Below, piece after piece: positions 33,517 to 42,799 of a DNA stretch of 64,000 nt. The stretch spans positions 1 through 64,000 of the forward strand of contig JAZQGR010000075.1 in NCBI GenBank assembly GCA_045540115.1, read 5' to 3'. The notes beneath the pieces are model-generated. The model ran no database searches. It saw only the letters and a program-made list of their open reading frames with translations, and had not been told where the DNA came from. The stretch is from Colimorpha_A sp045540115. Its GTDB lineage: Bacteria; Bacillota; Clostridia; Oscillospirales; CAG-272. The position numbers were made by a program, and so were the translations under genes. Within the stretch, counting starts at the first letter, position 1. Every line of letters begins with the position of its first letter.

Positions 33517-34813
33517 TTTCATTCTCCTTATTTTTATTTGATCTTGCGAGCTTCTCGGCTTCGCGTTTTTCTTTTGCGTAAATATGGATCTCCTCGGTCG
33601 CAAAAGCGAGCTGAGTGATTACATCCTTTTTGGAAAGATAACACCAGAAGCTGTCGTCGGGGATCGAAATGTCGACGCAGTCGCCGTTTCCTCGGTAATC
33701 GTACTCGACGTGCATACTCTCAAGTGCAATTCCGGGCTTATCGATCGTGACGGGCTCACCGTAGCAGGTACAGGTGAGCGTTGTGCCCTCGGGTGTCTGA
33801 ACGAGCTTGCCCTCGCCCTGCTTGCGGAAGCCGAGGGAATTGGGAAGCGTTTCGACCTGAACGGTGTCCTCAAAATAGTAGGTTCCGTTACGGATGCGCT
33901 CGCGAACGATATCGCGCTCCCATCTTGACCATTCGGGAATAGAAGAAAACTCTGTTCTTCCATCGTCGCCTAAGAGCTCACCGTATTCGGTCATAAACCA
34001 ATTCTTGCCGCACTCGGTGCAGGAAAGGGTTGCACCACTCGCCTCCATCTTGCCCTCGGTTCCACACTTAGGACACTTGTAAAGGAGACTGTTAAGCCCT
34101 TTTGCTCTTTCGGGATGGTCGATCTTGATCTTGTTTTCAAGCTGCCAAGCGAAGTCGTCGTACTGATACGCCTCCTTGATTTTCTCAAAAAGCTCCTTTG
34201 ACGAATGCGTTTTGAGGTCATCAACGGTAAAAAGCGGGTACATTTCGGCTTCTACGTATGATTTTTTATTTATCTTGTTCCACTGCGGACAGGTGATGAA
34301 ATTGCCGTGTATCTTCAGCATCACGACCGGCACCTTGAGTATTTTTACGAGCTGACCGAGCGATTCGGGAAGGAACGAGGTTCTTCCGTCGAGGGAGTAT
34401 CTCGCCTCGGCAAAGAGGGCGAATACCGTCTTTAATTCGTGCAGACAGTATTTTATATTCCTGACGAGGTTAACGTCCGATACGTATTTTCTCTTTCCGA
34501 GAACACCCATATTTCTCATTAGGATCTCAGTGTAATCGCGGAAGCCCTCGAGAGTCATTACGTTATTTGCCTTATAGGGATGAGTCGCCATCATCATAAT
34601 GTTGAGGTCGACCATTGACGCGTGGTTAATAAGAAGCAGATAGGGCTTGCCTTCATATTCTTCCATACCGCGCTTGATTATTTTAGCGTTACGCTTTTTG
34701 AGGTCTGGCTTGCAAAGTATGTTCTTTGCGAGGAAATTGAGGGTAGAGCTGGGCTTTTTCGGCTTTTTTGCGAAATCAAATCGCTTAATCTCTTTTGCCA
34801 CGGCAGGTCTCAC
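33503..34813 (-). CDS. PlsC-like lysophospholipid acyltransferase with zinc ribbon and extra C-terminal domain
   Basis: This 436-residue protein begins with a PlsC-type acyltransferase domain (about 45-215). INHASMVDL gives the NHx4D catalytic pair and FAEARYSLDG the second conserved block. Such enzymes acylate lysophosphatidic acid or a related lipid at the membrane. Unusually, a zinc ribbon (CPKCGTEG and CTECGKNW, about 250-275) and a beta-rich domain of roughly 160 residues follow. The first codon is GTG in a GTGA overlap with the stop of rlmA. A second GTG four codons later is possible. The zinc-ribbon fusion is the odd feature and its role is unknown. Confidence 0.82.
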   Translation of the reverse strand: MRPAVAKEIKRFDFAKKPKKPSSTLNFLAKNILCKPDLKKRNAKIIKRGMEEYEGKPYLLLINHASMVDLNIMMMATHPYKANNVMTLEGFRDYTEILMRNMGVLGKRKYVSDVNLVRNIKYCLHELKTVFALFAEARYSLDGRTSFLPESLGQLVKILKVPVVMLKIHGNFITCPQWNKINKKSYVEAEMYPLFTVDDLKTHSSKELFEKIKEAYQYDDFAWQLENKIKIDHPERAKGLNSLLYKCPKCGTEGKMEASGATLSCTECGKNWFMTEYGELLGDDGRTEFSSIPEWSRWERDIVRERIRNGTYYFEDTVQVETLPNSLGFRKQGEGKLVQTPEGTTLTCTCYGEPVTIDKPGIALESMHVEYDYRGNGDCVDISIPDDSFWCYLSKKDVITQLAFATEEIHIYAKEKREAEKLARSNKNKENENGSN

Positions 34814-35607
34814 TTTCTGTATATAGAAATAATAAAGTCAAGCTCGGTCTCGAGCTTATCGGCGTGTTTTAGCTTTTCTGCGTCAGCTATCGAGGTTTTC
34901 CAATAGTACGGAGTCATCAAAAAGAGCGACGAAATGTGTTCCTTCGCGACCGTAACCTTATATTTTACGCGCTCGTCGCGTATCTTTACAAATCCGTCGT
35001 AAGATGTATCGGTCTCCTCGTTGTCGTACGGGGTGTCGTAGACAAGACTTTTGAGCCCGCTCAGGTGATCCTTGCCGGGATGGCAGACGATCATTATTCC
35101 GCCGTCCTTGAGAATCCTTCGCGCTTCCTTGTCGGGAACGGGAGCGAATACTGAGATGAGCGCGTCGTAGGTACTATCGCCAAGCGGCATATCGAATATA
35201 CCGCAGACAGCATAATTTATCGGATCGGTCTTGCCTTTTTCCACCTTTGAAGCGAGCTTGACGGAGGTTTTTGCAAGATCAAAGCCGACGATCTCGGCGC
35301 TTTGGTTTTCACATTTTATAATTCGTGAATAATAACCCTCGCCGCAACCTGCATCGCAAATTCTTGAAGCGGAAAATTCCTTTATTACTGCGGAAATTCT
35401 CCTTGCAAACGGCTCGTAATAGCCGGCATTTAAAAATTCGTGTCTCGCCCGACACATTTCAGGGCTGTCGCCTCCACTTATCTTGCCCATAACGAGGTTA
35501 ACGTATCCCTCGGAGGCGATATCGAAGCAATGACCCTTTTCGCATTTGAGGGAGGCACCGACCTTTGATAATGCATTTTTGCATTTGGGACAAAGAAAAG
35601 CGCTCAC
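34810..35607 (-). CDS. rRNA (guanine-N1)-methyltransferase RlmA-like
   Basis: This 265-residue SAM-dependent methyltransferase matches the RlmA family, which methylates G745 or G748 in 23S rRNA helix 35. The N-terminal zinc finger (CPKC near residue 7, CEKGH near 23) and the DIASEGYVNLVMGK segment are family hallmarks. SAM motif I is DAGCGEGYYS (about 95). Its stop overlaps the GTG of the acyltransferase gene and its start overlaps the end of yqeG by 4 bp. Whether it targets G745 or G748 is not resolved. Confidence 0.9.
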   Translation of the reverse strand: MSAFLCPKCKNALSKVGASLKCEKGHCFDIASEGYVNLVMGKISGGDSPEMCRARHEFLNAGYYEPFARRISAVIKEFSASRICDAGCGEGYYSRIIKCENQSAEIVGFDLAKTSVKLASKVEKGKTDPINYAVCGIFDMPLGDSTYDALISVFAPVPDKEARRILKDGGIMIVCHPGKDHLSGLKSLVYDTPYDNEETDTSYDGFVKIRDERVKYKVTVAKEHISSLFLMTPYYWKTSIADAEKLKHADKLETELDFIISIYRK

Positions 35608-36122
35608 TTCGTATTTTCTCCGTGCTTCTTTTTGTAACGGCGGAGTATCGGCTTTTCAAGCGCTCTTTTTGAACGGAAGAAAAGCGAGGTTTTGTCCTTT
35701 ATCGGCTTGACGAGGATCGCAAAAAGTTTAAGACGCTTCGCGCTCCACACGTCGGTGAAGACTTGATCGCCGATAACTGCGGTATTCGTTACGTCGGTTC
35801 CGAGGAACTTCATCGCCGCGCGGTAGCATTTTCCCGAAGGCTTATGGCTGTCCCACGTTGCGAAAAATTTGAGGTCAGAATTGAATAGCTCAACACGATC
35901 CTTATGATTATTCGATATGAATGCAGCAGAAATTCCTGCATCGTTCAGGCTCTTAAGCCAATTAAGAACACTCTCTGTCGGCTTCGGATCGTCATAGGTA
36001 ACAAGCGTATTGTCAATATCGAGAAGCACGGCTTTAATTCCGCGCTCGCTGAGCATTTCCGGCGTGATCCCGTATATATCGTCAAGATAAAGATCTGGCA
36101 TAAAATATCTGTCGGTAAGCAA
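35604..36122 (-). CDS. yqeG: YqeG family HAD-type phosphatase
   Basis: This small HAD IIIA-type phosphatase has the nucleophile motif LLDIDNTLV (about residue 36), the second motif SNNHKDR and the third motif GDQVFTDV. YqeG-type proteins may be phosphatidylglycerophosphate phosphatases; the PlsC-like gene two steps downstream fits lipid metabolism. I choose TTG 36122 as start: it lies 8 bp after GGAGAG, and the predicted product then aligns with the usual YqeG N-terminus. The ATG at 36137 would leave a leader of about 9 nt from the predicted transcription start. Confidence 0.88.
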   Translation of the reverse strand: MLTDRYFMPDLYLDDIYGITPEMLSERGIKAVLLDIDNTLVTYDDPKPTESVLNWLKSLNDAGISAAFISNNHKDRVELFNSDLKFFATWDSHKPSGKCYRAAMKFLGTDVTNTAVIGDQVFTDVWSAKRLKLFAILVKPIKDKTSLFFRSKRALEKPILRRYKKKHGENTK

Positions 36123-36152
36123 AATAGCACTCTCCATGTATTTAATAAGAAA

Positions 36153-36181
36153 ATTATACCATAAAAAGGCGGTGTTTTCAA
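36153..36181 (-). promoter_or_regulatory. Promoter of yqeG-rlmA-acyltransferase-pepF
   Basis: The minus strand reads TTGAAA, 17 bp, TATAAT. Confidence 0.8.
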
Positions 36182-36213
36182 TAGTAAAGGAAGGAAATAT
36201 TTACAATTAATGC

Positions 36214-36242
36214 TTGCAATAAGGGCAATAAACGGGTATAAT
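36214..36242 (+). promoter_or_regulatory. Promoter of the tandem MutS-like genes
   Basis: TTGCAA, 17 bp, TATAAT, about 33 bp before the ATG. Confidence 0.78.
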
Positions 36243-36274
36243 TGAAGGGAAACAATAAGAAGGGAAAAATCTGA

Positions 36275-37744
36275 ATGGGATACCCAAGTCTGCTATACTA
36301 TACGAAGCCCAACAAAAGAGCGATAGAGCTATCGGTTTTTGAGGATCTTCAGCTTTTGAATTTTATACCGAAAAGGGTTGCAAAGAGCGCTTCTGTCCCT
36401 TGCGAAAAGGAAAACATTATTGCGCGCCAGGAGCTTTTCCGCTGTCTTGAAGATAAAGCTCTGAGAGAAAAATTCTGTTCTCTTTACGAAATCGCCTGCG
36501 ACCTTCATACGCTGAACTCGGCGTGGAACGACGCGCCGACTGACGAGGCTAAATGTATCGTTTTCTTCTTTCTATGTGAGGCAGTGAGGGCATTTACCGA
36601 GGGCGCCTCCGAATGTGATTCATCTGATCTGCTTCTTGGCAGGTTTTCTCTTGAAATGCAGAAGGAAAAGGCGGACGAGCGTTATATTAAGATGTCGGAA
36701 GATATTACTTTGCTTTTGCCGGAAGCCGAAAAGCTGCTTACAAATTCTCTTTGCGTTTCGGGAAATAAGGTCAGGATAACGGCAGGCAGAGCGGACACCT
36801 TCCTTGAAGGCATTGTAACTTGCGCCAGAACTCTCGGAACCGATATTCCCAAAGTGAAAAATCCCGAAAGCCGTGAGCTTTCTCCCGATATTATAAACGG
36901 TGCGGCGTCGCTGGACCCAGACCTTATGAAGAAGCTCAAGGCCTTCAAGAGTGAGTTCCTTTCATATTACCGTCCAAATATCGTATATTACCGTAAGGAG
37001 ATCGAATTTTACCTCACGATGCTTGATTTTACCGACAGAATAAGCGAAGTCGGTATACCGCTCACCTATCCGACTGTTGGAGAGGGAAGAATAATAAATA
37101 TTACCGAGGCGTATGACGTTTCGCTTCTTGCCAAGAACGAGACGAATATCGTGCCCAATGATATAAGCTTTACGACGGAGGAGCCCTTCTACTTCCTTAC
37201 GGGAGCAAACGGAGGCGGTAAAACTACTTATCTGCGAACCGTCGGTATCGCCGTCCTAATGTTCCTTCTCGGTTGCCCTGTTCCTTGTAAAAGTGCGACG
37301 ATTTCGGATATAAGCTCGATATTTGCGCATTTCCCGCGTGACGAGCGCTTTGACGGAAGCGGACGCTTCGTTGAGGAAAATAACAGAGTTAACGCCATAC
37401 TTGAAAATATGGACGAAAACTCGCTCGTCCTTCTTAACGAGACGTATTCTACGACGAACGAGGAAAACGCAGTCAAGATGACCGAAAAGCTCGCGAACGA
37501 TCTTTGGAGCAAGCGTATCTTCGGTCTTTACATTACGCATCAGCATGGCCTTGGTGAGTCTGAGATACCATACCTCAATGTTCTTATCGACCTTAATGAC
37601 GAAAACCGCCGTACCTATAAGATAGCACGACAGAAGAGCGTCGGAGGCTCGTATGCCAAGGATATCCTGATAAGATGCGGACTAACCTTCGAGGCGCTTG
37701 AAAACCGCTTTGGCAAGCTTGATAGCGGGGAGGGAACTGTATGA
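36275..37744 (+). CDS. MutS-like ATPase, first of a tandem pair
   Basis: This 489-residue protein keeps the core and ATPase parts of MutS (domain III-like helices, then domain V) but has no mismatch-recognition or connector domain. Walker A is GANGGGKTT (310-318) and the Walker B segment LVLLNE (384-389) has Asn where MutS1 and MutS2 have Asp. The ETYSTT that follows resembles the MutS DE-GRGTS region. The catalytic glutamate is retained. It overlaps the second MutS-like gene by 4 bp (ATGA), so the two are coupled and could form a heterodimer, as Msh4-Msh5 does. It is not the same as mutS2 in this window and has no Smr domain. Function unknown. Confidence 0.85.
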   Translation: MGYPSLLYYTKPNKRAIELSVFEDLQLLNFIPKRVAKSASVPCEKENIIARQELFRCLEDKALREKFCSLYEIACDLHTLNSAWNDAPTDEAKCIVFFFLCEAVRAFTEGASECDSSDLLLGRFSLEMQKEKADERYIKMSEDITLLLPEAEKLLTNSLCVSGNKVRITAGRADTFLEGIVTCARTLGTDIPKVKNPESRELSPDIINGAASLDPDLMKKLKAFKSEFLSYYRPNIVYYRKEIEFYLTMLDFTDRISEVGIPLTYPTVGEGRIINITEAYDVSLLAKNETNIVPNDISFTTEEPFYFLTGANGGGKTTYLRTVGIAVLMFLLGCPVPCKSATISDISSIFAHFPRDERFDGSGRFVEENNRVNAILENMDENSLVLLNETYSTTNEENAVKMTEKLANDLWSKRIFGLYITHQHGLGESEIPYLNVLIDLNDENRRTYKIARQKSVGGSYAKDILIRCGLTFEALENRFGKLDSGEGTV

Positions 37745-39228
37745 GATTCAGTATTTTAAATAAGATCCCCGATAATTATGCCGAATGTCAGGTTCTGTAC
37801 GATCTGTCTGTCGACCGAGCGATGAAGGAGATCGTAAGCGATAAAAGACGCGCCGAATATTTCCTTTCGGTTCTTGAAAAGCCGCTCACAAAGAAGGAAA
37901 ACATCATATTCCGTCAGCATATCTATTCAGATCTTAAGAATATTGACGGGCTTCTGCCCGCACTTAAAATCCTTTTCCTGCGCTATGACAAGATCAAGAG
38001 CGACTGGCAGGAAATGAAGCTTGGAGCGGTGAACAGTAAGGGTTCCGAGATCAATTCCGAGGCGCTCCTCGAGCATACCTTTGCTTCGCTTAAGGTAACG
38101 GCAATATTCCCGTCTACGATCGCGTCGTTCTTCGGAACGATAGGCGAAACTCTCGGAAAATATCCGATAAAGAGTGAGGGGCTTACAGCAATCCGCGACT
38201 GGTGTATCGGAATGACGGAAAACGAAGCGCTCGGAGAGCTGGTTAATATATCCCAGAAATTCAGATATAAGAGCCCTGAGAATTTCGACTTTACAGTGGT
38301 ATTTACGCTTGACCGCGCACTCAGACTTCTTTCCTGCGACATTTCGGACATAACCGAGAAAAAGCCCGAGGCAAGCGGACTGTCAAAGTTCTTCGGCAAG
38401 AAAAAGGAGAGCGAAGGCACCGAGATAAAGGCAGTGGTGTCACAGGCAGGCGAGGATCCGCTGACCGACGCGCAGTATATTCTTAATGAGGCGCTTTTGC
38501 GCATCGATTCTGCGCTTACAAAGGTAACAAACGACGTTTACGACGCGTTTTTCGGCTTGTCAAACGAGCTTATGTTCTATGAAGTCGCGCTCCTTTACGC
38601 CGAAAAGGCTGAGGAGTCGGGCGTTCCGCTTACACTTCCCGAAGTTCTGTCGGAGGAAAGCGACTGTTTCTCGCTCAAAGGACTTCGTGAGCTTGTGCTT
38701 CTTTCAAACGGACTTGGTGCCAAGACTGTTCCAAACGATCTGTCGCTCGAGAGTGACACCGCGGGACTGCTTGTAAAAGGTTTTACCGATAGCGGTAAAA
38801 CCGTATATCTCCGCTCAATAGCGGGAGCACAGCTCTTTATGCAGGCAGGACTTCCGGTGCTTGCAGAAAGCGCAACCATGAGTATCCGCCGAGGCTTCTT
38901 CTCGCATTTCTCTTCTGCTGAGGAGGAGTTCCTGAAGGGAGACGCAAGAGGACGCTTCGATCAGGAGGCAAGGGAGATAGCGGCGATACTCGACCGCCTC
39001 ACCCCGTACTCGCTCCTTCTTCTCAACGAGACCTTCCAGACGACCTCCTATAAAGAGGGAACAAAGAGCATTTACGATATTCTGCGCTTTATGCCGAAGC
39101 TGAAAACGAAATACGTTTTCGTCACTCACCTGACGGCGCTTTTCGGCTATATGGAAAGCGAAAAGGTGATCCTCGCACATACGTCCGACGATCCGTCGAA
39201 CAAATATAAAATAATTGTGGAAAAGTAA
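37741..39228 (+). CDS. MutS-like ATPase, second of a tandem pair
   Basis: This 495-residue paralogue of the preceding protein has a degenerate Walker A, GFTDSGKT (347-354), and the same altered Walker B, LLLLNE (425-430), followed by TFQTT. A charged insert (about 205-235) separates the helical core halves. It too lacks the mismatch-recognition domain. Overlap with the first gene indicates coupled translation at similar levels, as expected for a fixed heterodimer. A ThuA-domain gene follows by 12 bp and may share the transcript. The divergence between the two copies suggests an old duplication with division of labour. Confidence 0.83.
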   Translation: MRFSILNKIPDNYAECQVLYDLSVDRAMKEIVSDKRRAEYFLSVLEKPLTKKENIIFRQHIYSDLKNIDGLLPALKILFLRYDKIKSDWQEMKLGAVNSKGSEINSEALLEHTFASLKVTAIFPSTIASFFGTIGETLGKYPIKSEGLTAIRDWCIGMTENEALGELVNISQKFRYKSPENFDFTVVFTLDRALRLLSCDISDITEKKPEASGLSKFFGKKKESEGTEIKAVVSQAGEDPLTDAQYILNEALLRIDSALTKVTNDVYDAFFGLSNELMFYEVALLYAEKAEESGVPLTLPEVLSEESDCFSLKGLRELVLLSNGLGAKTVPNDLSLESDTAGLLVKGFTDSGKTVYLRSIAGAQLFMQAGLPVLAESATMSIRRGFFSHFSSAEEEFLKGDARGRFDQEAREIAAILDRLTPYSLLLLNETFQTTSYKEGTKSIYDILRFMPKLKTKYVFVTHLTALFGYMESEKVILAHTSDDPSNKYKIIVEK

Positions 39229-39240
39229 AGGAGAATAGCG

Positions 39241-39972
39241 ATGATAAGAGTAACAGTCTGGAACGAATTTTTTCACGAGAAAAAAGAGCAGAGAATAGCA
39301 GATATTTACCCTAACGGTATTCACGGCGCGATTGCCGATTTTCTCGGCAAGGAAGACGACATTACGGTTCGTACCGCAACTCTCGATGACGAGAACTGCG
39401 GTATAACGAAAGAGGTTCTTGATAATACAGACGTGCTTATCTGGTGGGGACACCTTTTGCACGGTAACGTGCCCGACGAGGTCGCTTTTATGGTACGCGA
39501 CGCAGTGCTTTCCGGAATGGGACTTATCTGCCTGCATTCAGCGCACCACTCAAAGCCGTTCCGCTACCTACTCGGTACGTCGTGCAACCTTGCTTGGCGT
39601 GAATCGGACGATGAGGAAACCCTTTGGGTCATCGAGCCGTCGCACCCGATCACGAGAGGCATCGACCGCTACTTCAAGCTACCTGCCGAGGAAACGTACG
39701 GCGAGCCGTTCGTAATCCCGACGCCCGATAAGCTCCTTCTTATCGGTAACTATTCGGGCGGCGAGGTTTTCCGTTCAGGTTGCCTGTACGAGCGCGGAAA
39801 CGGTAAGATATTCTACTTCCAGCCGGGACACGAATCATATCCGACCTTCTACGTTCCCGAGGTGCAGACGATAATCAAGAACGCAGTCCGCTTCGTTAAT
39901 CCTATCTACCGTGAAGTGACGGGTTGTCCTCATGTCAGAAAGATCACCGATAGCGAGCCATACGTAATTTGA
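39241..39972 (+). CDS. ThuA domain-containing protein
   Basis: This 243-residue cytoplasmic protein has a class I glutamine-amidotransferase-like fold of the ThuA family, found in trehalose and other sugar uptake or modification operons. The hallmarks are VLIWWGHLLHG near residue 65, GLICLHSAHHSKPFR near 100, and a C-terminal GKIFYFQPGHE segment. The start follows AAAGGAG. It is the third gene after the MutS-like pair and ends at a strong terminator. There is no sugar-utilisation gene nearby, so its role here is open. Confidence 0.88.
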   Translation: MIRVTVWNEFFHEKKEQRIADIYPNGIHGAIADFLGKEDDITVRTATLDDENCGITKEVLDNTDVLIWWGHLLHGNVPDEVAFMVRDAVLSGMGLICLHSAHHSKPFRYLLGTSCNLAWRESDDEETLWVIEPSHPITRGIDRYFKLPAEETYGEPFVIPTPDKLLLIGNYSGGEVFRSGCLYERGNGKIFYFQPGHESYPTFYVPEVQTIIKNAVRFVNPIYREVTGCPHVRKITDSEPYVI

Positions 39973-39980
39973 TAAAACAC

Positions 39981-40013
39981 AAAACCGCCCGAGGTCTTAC
40001 TCGGGCGGTTTTT
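39981..40013. terminator. Bidirectional terminator
   Basis: AAAACCGCCCGAG pairs with CTCGGGCGGTTTTT around TCTTA between converging genes. Confidence 0.92.
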
Positions 40014-40018
40014 ACTGT

Positions 40019-40900
40019 TTAACACCAGAAAGCATCCTCCGGAACCGACGCTTCGTCGGGAAAAAGCTCACCTTCAAATTCGATCTTCAAATAGCTGCGA
40101 AGATTGATCCCGTAAAGTACGGTATCATAGCCGACACTGGAAATGACCGGGGGATCCTCATTTCCCTCAAAACAGAGCATATATCTGTGCGAGCAGATCG
40201 GGATCAAGGGTGGAGTATCCTCAAGTAGTTTTTGAACCTTTTCAAGAGCTTCATCAGTACTGCTCGGCTGTTCTCCCCAAGCGGTGCGCCACAGCCCTTT
40301 TCTGACGTCATTAACGATCCATTCTTTAGGGTTAGCAATACGTTGCTTGATACTTGCCACGTTGGCGTCCGTCAGATCGAGCCAATCGGGAAAGAGCCAT
40401 TCCTTTTCAAGTGAAAATGGAACCCCCTCATTATACCAATCAACAAGCGACCGCGGAAAGTGAATGCCGTATGCTTCTTCTATCAACGGGCGTAATGCAG
40501 AAAAATCTTTGCCTTCTTCCGTTGGAAAATACAACCATGCGTTAACCTTTGTCTCAGCTTTTCCAACCAGCTCGACTGCGGTTGGATGTCCGCATTTTAC
40601 ATAGTATTCAGTTTCGGTTGACTCCATTAAGGCGCGCTCTATTTCTTTTTCCGAAAAGGTTATGACGTCGTAATACTCGGTTTCCTGAGTGATACCGTCG
40701 TACTTAGATAAATCAATCTGCGCGTAATCCGGAGTATGATCCCAACAATGTCTGAAACGGACACATCGAAGATCATTTTTCGCTTGTCCCAAAAACAGCA
40801 TACGGGTGGTTGTTTCACCGCCATTGAAGGTTTTGTCGTCTGAGTAATAATCTCGAATTATGCGGTATATATCCAACTGTTCAACGTAGCACCGTCTCAT
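40019..40900 (-). CDS. SMI1/KNR4-like (SUKH) protein, probable immunity protein
   Basis: The C-terminal half of this 293-residue protein matches SMI1/KNR4-type members: YGIHFPRSLVDWYN, then DTPPLIPICSHRYML, and near the end DTVLYGINLRSYL. SUKH-superfamily proteins commonly neutralise polymorphic toxins. The N-terminal half (about 1-130) is of unknown fold. It is the last gene of a four-gene minus-strand cluster and overlaps its neighbour by 4 bp (ATGA). No toxin gene is visible in the window, so this may be a solitary immunity locus. That assignment is an inference from family and context. Confidence 0.65.
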   Translation of the reverse strand: MRRCYVEQLDIYRIIRDYYSDDKTFNGGETTTRMLFLGQAKNDLRCVRFRHCWDHTPDYAQIDLSKYDGITQETEYYDVITFSEKEIERALMESTETEYYVKCGHPTAVELVGKAETKVNAWLYFPTEEGKDFSALRPLIEEAYGIHFPRSLVDWYNEGVPFSLEKEWLFPDWLDLTDANVASIKQRIANPKEWIVNDVRKGLWRTAWGEQPSSTDEALEKVQKLLEDTPPLIPICSHRYMLCFEGNEDPPVISSVGYDTVLYGINLRSYLKIEFEGELFPDEASVPEDAFWC

Positions 40901-41421
40901 AATGTGTATTTAGCCATAAGGTCATTGAACTCAGTCAAAAATGCCTCATAGCCCGCCTTTTCAAAATCGTCTTTGAATATTCTTTCTGGACTGTTCTGCA
41001 TAAAATCAATTATCGTTTTAGCGTAACACAAAACGGCTGTCTTATATTCGCTTAACCCAATCGGAACCTGTTCGACGCCCGGCAAGACAAGAATAATGAA
41101 ATTCTCGTTGTGTAGAACCGAGAAATCTATACCGTTTGGACATCCTATCACGGTAACTGTTTTTCCGTCATCTGACGGGATCATCATATTTGCACAGCAG
41201 GGGAACAGAAATTCCTCTTCGCCCGTTTTGTGATCCGACGATAAGGAACGAAGAAAACGGAGAGCGGAGGCAGAAATGCAACATTCGATACCGTCGGCAA
41301 ACGTATGACCGTTTACGCGAAGAGTTGCCTTGCCATGGAGGCAAAGGTCATATCGTTTTTCTTCATCGGTTTCGCCGAGAAAATGAAGATCCTCGGCATA
41401 TAGCTCGATTTTGTTTTTCAT
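40897..41421 (-). CDS. Uncharacterised protein in the immunity-like cluster
   Basis: This 174-residue soluble protein has no family I recognise. It is acidic, with a beta-rich centre (YDLCLHGKATLRVNG, later GIDFSVLHNENFIILVLPG) and a helical C-terminus. It carries no signal peptide or membrane segment. It overlaps the SUKH-type gene by 4 bp and follows the 452-residue gene by 11 bp. Immunity proteins of this size are common in such clusters, and that is the only argument for a role. Confidence 0.75.
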   Translation of the reverse strand: MKNKIELYAEDLHFLGETDEEKRYDLCLHGKATLRVNGHTFADGIECCISASALRFLRSLSSDHKTGEEEFLFPCCANMMIPSDDGKTVTVIGCPNGIDFSVLHNENFIILVLPGVEQVPIGLSEYKTAVLCYAKTIIDFMQNSPERIFKDDFEKAGYEAFLTEFNDLMAKYTL

Positions 41422-41432
41422 AAGTTACCTCG

Positions 41433-42791
41433 TTATTTTACCAATTCACGTATTCTTTTGCTTTGGTCGTAACGGCATTCGTTTTTGATATCCTCGGGCA
41501 TCATATCATATTTCAAAAGTATCTCTGCGATCTTTTGCCGCCATCTGTTGCGAGGCATCTCTGCCCAGAATGACGGAAGAAGCTCAAGAGGCAGACCGTC
41601 AGCGCTTCTTTCTGCGGCACTGAGCATTGCACCGAGGGCGCTGTAAAACGTGCCGTCTCCGTTTTCAATGTCCTTTGATTCGGATAGAGCCATGGAAAGC
41701 TCCTCGCGGTCTTCGGCGGTATAATTGTTACCTAATATCGTCCAGCCGTAGCCTCTGAAGGAAAAATGCGGAGAAGAGTTACGAAGACGTCTGCCCAAGG
41801 CGGCAAGCTTGGGGTGACGAAGTTTGTTAAGGACTTTCAATATGATGTGAACGTATTCCAGCCTTGACTCTTCAAGATGCTCGATCTCATCGGTTGCAAT
41901 ATCAATGATCCTTTCGGGAAACGGAAAGGCGGGAGGAGATTTGAGCTCGTCTCCGATGATCTGATTATATGAAAAAAGTGATAGCAGGGTTGAGCGGACG
42001 GAAATATCGTTTGTATTAAGAGCAATTTCCGCAACCTCCTTTACAACCTCGGATGAAGCAAGACAGAAGGAGGTGTGATAGTAATCATCGGTAAAACGAA
42101 TGAATTGTATCGACGAGATTATCTCATTACAGGTGATATCGGGATTTGGCTTTTCGGTTTTCCACCTTGCCGCTTCCTCGAACAAAAAATCTCCTTTGGG
42201 CAGAGAGGATATCTCATTAAGCAGAGAGTCAAAGTCGTTTTCCCACAATGGCGCGATACAGTTGAGTATCACAACGGCATCGCCTCGGTGTAGATCCCAA
42301 TCCCGAATCAGGTCGAAATAGTAGGCGATGTCGGGAAGCATTGCGTGCACTCGCTCCTTCGTAATTACGGTGTCCTTCAAAACACCGTAAACCGCGCCAA
42401 GATAACAGGAGCAGGCTATACGTATCTCCTGCGTGAAAGACATGCTTTTATCGAATGATCGAATTTTTTCAACGTAAGTTTGATAACGCTCCTCAATGAT
42501 TTCGGTATATTCCTTTTGATAGCCGAGGGCAATTAGCAGCGGAACGTCGCACCACGCCTCGGGGGAGCTGCCTTGCTTCAGATTCTGCTCCGCGACCTCC
42601 TTTGCCAAAGCGTCACGATCATCGAAGCAATCGAGCAGGTCAAGGGCATAGGCAACGCCGAAAAAATATCCTGCGGTAAGGTAATGAAAGACAGCATCGC
42701 GGAACGGCGTTTTATCCGGCTCTTGCTTTAAAAGCAAAATTGCTCTCCCAAGGCCTTTTTGTAAATAGGATTCAAATTCGGAAACGGTCAT
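41433..42791 (-). CDS. Uncharacterised helical-repeat protein in the immunity-like cluster
   Basis: This 452-residue protein seems mostly alpha-helical, with spaced hydrophobic helices suggestive of HEAT-like or similar repeats. No catalytic motif or membrane segment is visible. The N-terminal part includes FHYLTAGYFFGVAYALDLLD, and the C-terminal part includes RGYGWTILGNNYTAEDR. Large helical-repeat proteins are common partners in immunity arrays. It is third in the cluster, with short gaps to both neighbours (8 and 11 bp), and starts after AGGAGGT. Confidence 0.7.
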   Translation of the reverse strand: MTVSEFESYLQKGLGRAILLLKQEPDKTPFRDAVFHYLTAGYFFGVAYALDLLDCFDDRDALAKEVAEQNLKQGSSPEAWCDVPLLIALGYQKEYTEIIEERYQTYVEKIRSFDKSMSFTQEIRIACSCYLGAVYGVLKDTVITKERVHAMLPDIAYYFDLIRDWDLHRGDAVVILNCIAPLWENDFDSLLNEISSLPKGDFLFEEAARWKTEKPNPDITCNEIISSIQFIRFTDDYYHTSFCLASSEVVKEVAEIALNTNDISVRSTLLSLFSYNQIIGDELKSPPAFPFPERIIDIATDEIEHLEESRLEYVHIILKVLNKLRHPKLAALGRRLRNSSPHFSFRGYGWTILGNNYTAEDREELSMALSESKDIENGDGTFYSALGAMLSAAERSADGLPLELLPSFWAEMPRNRWRQKIAEILLKYDMMPEDIKNECRYDQSKRIRELVK

Positions 42792-42799
42792 ATAACCTC

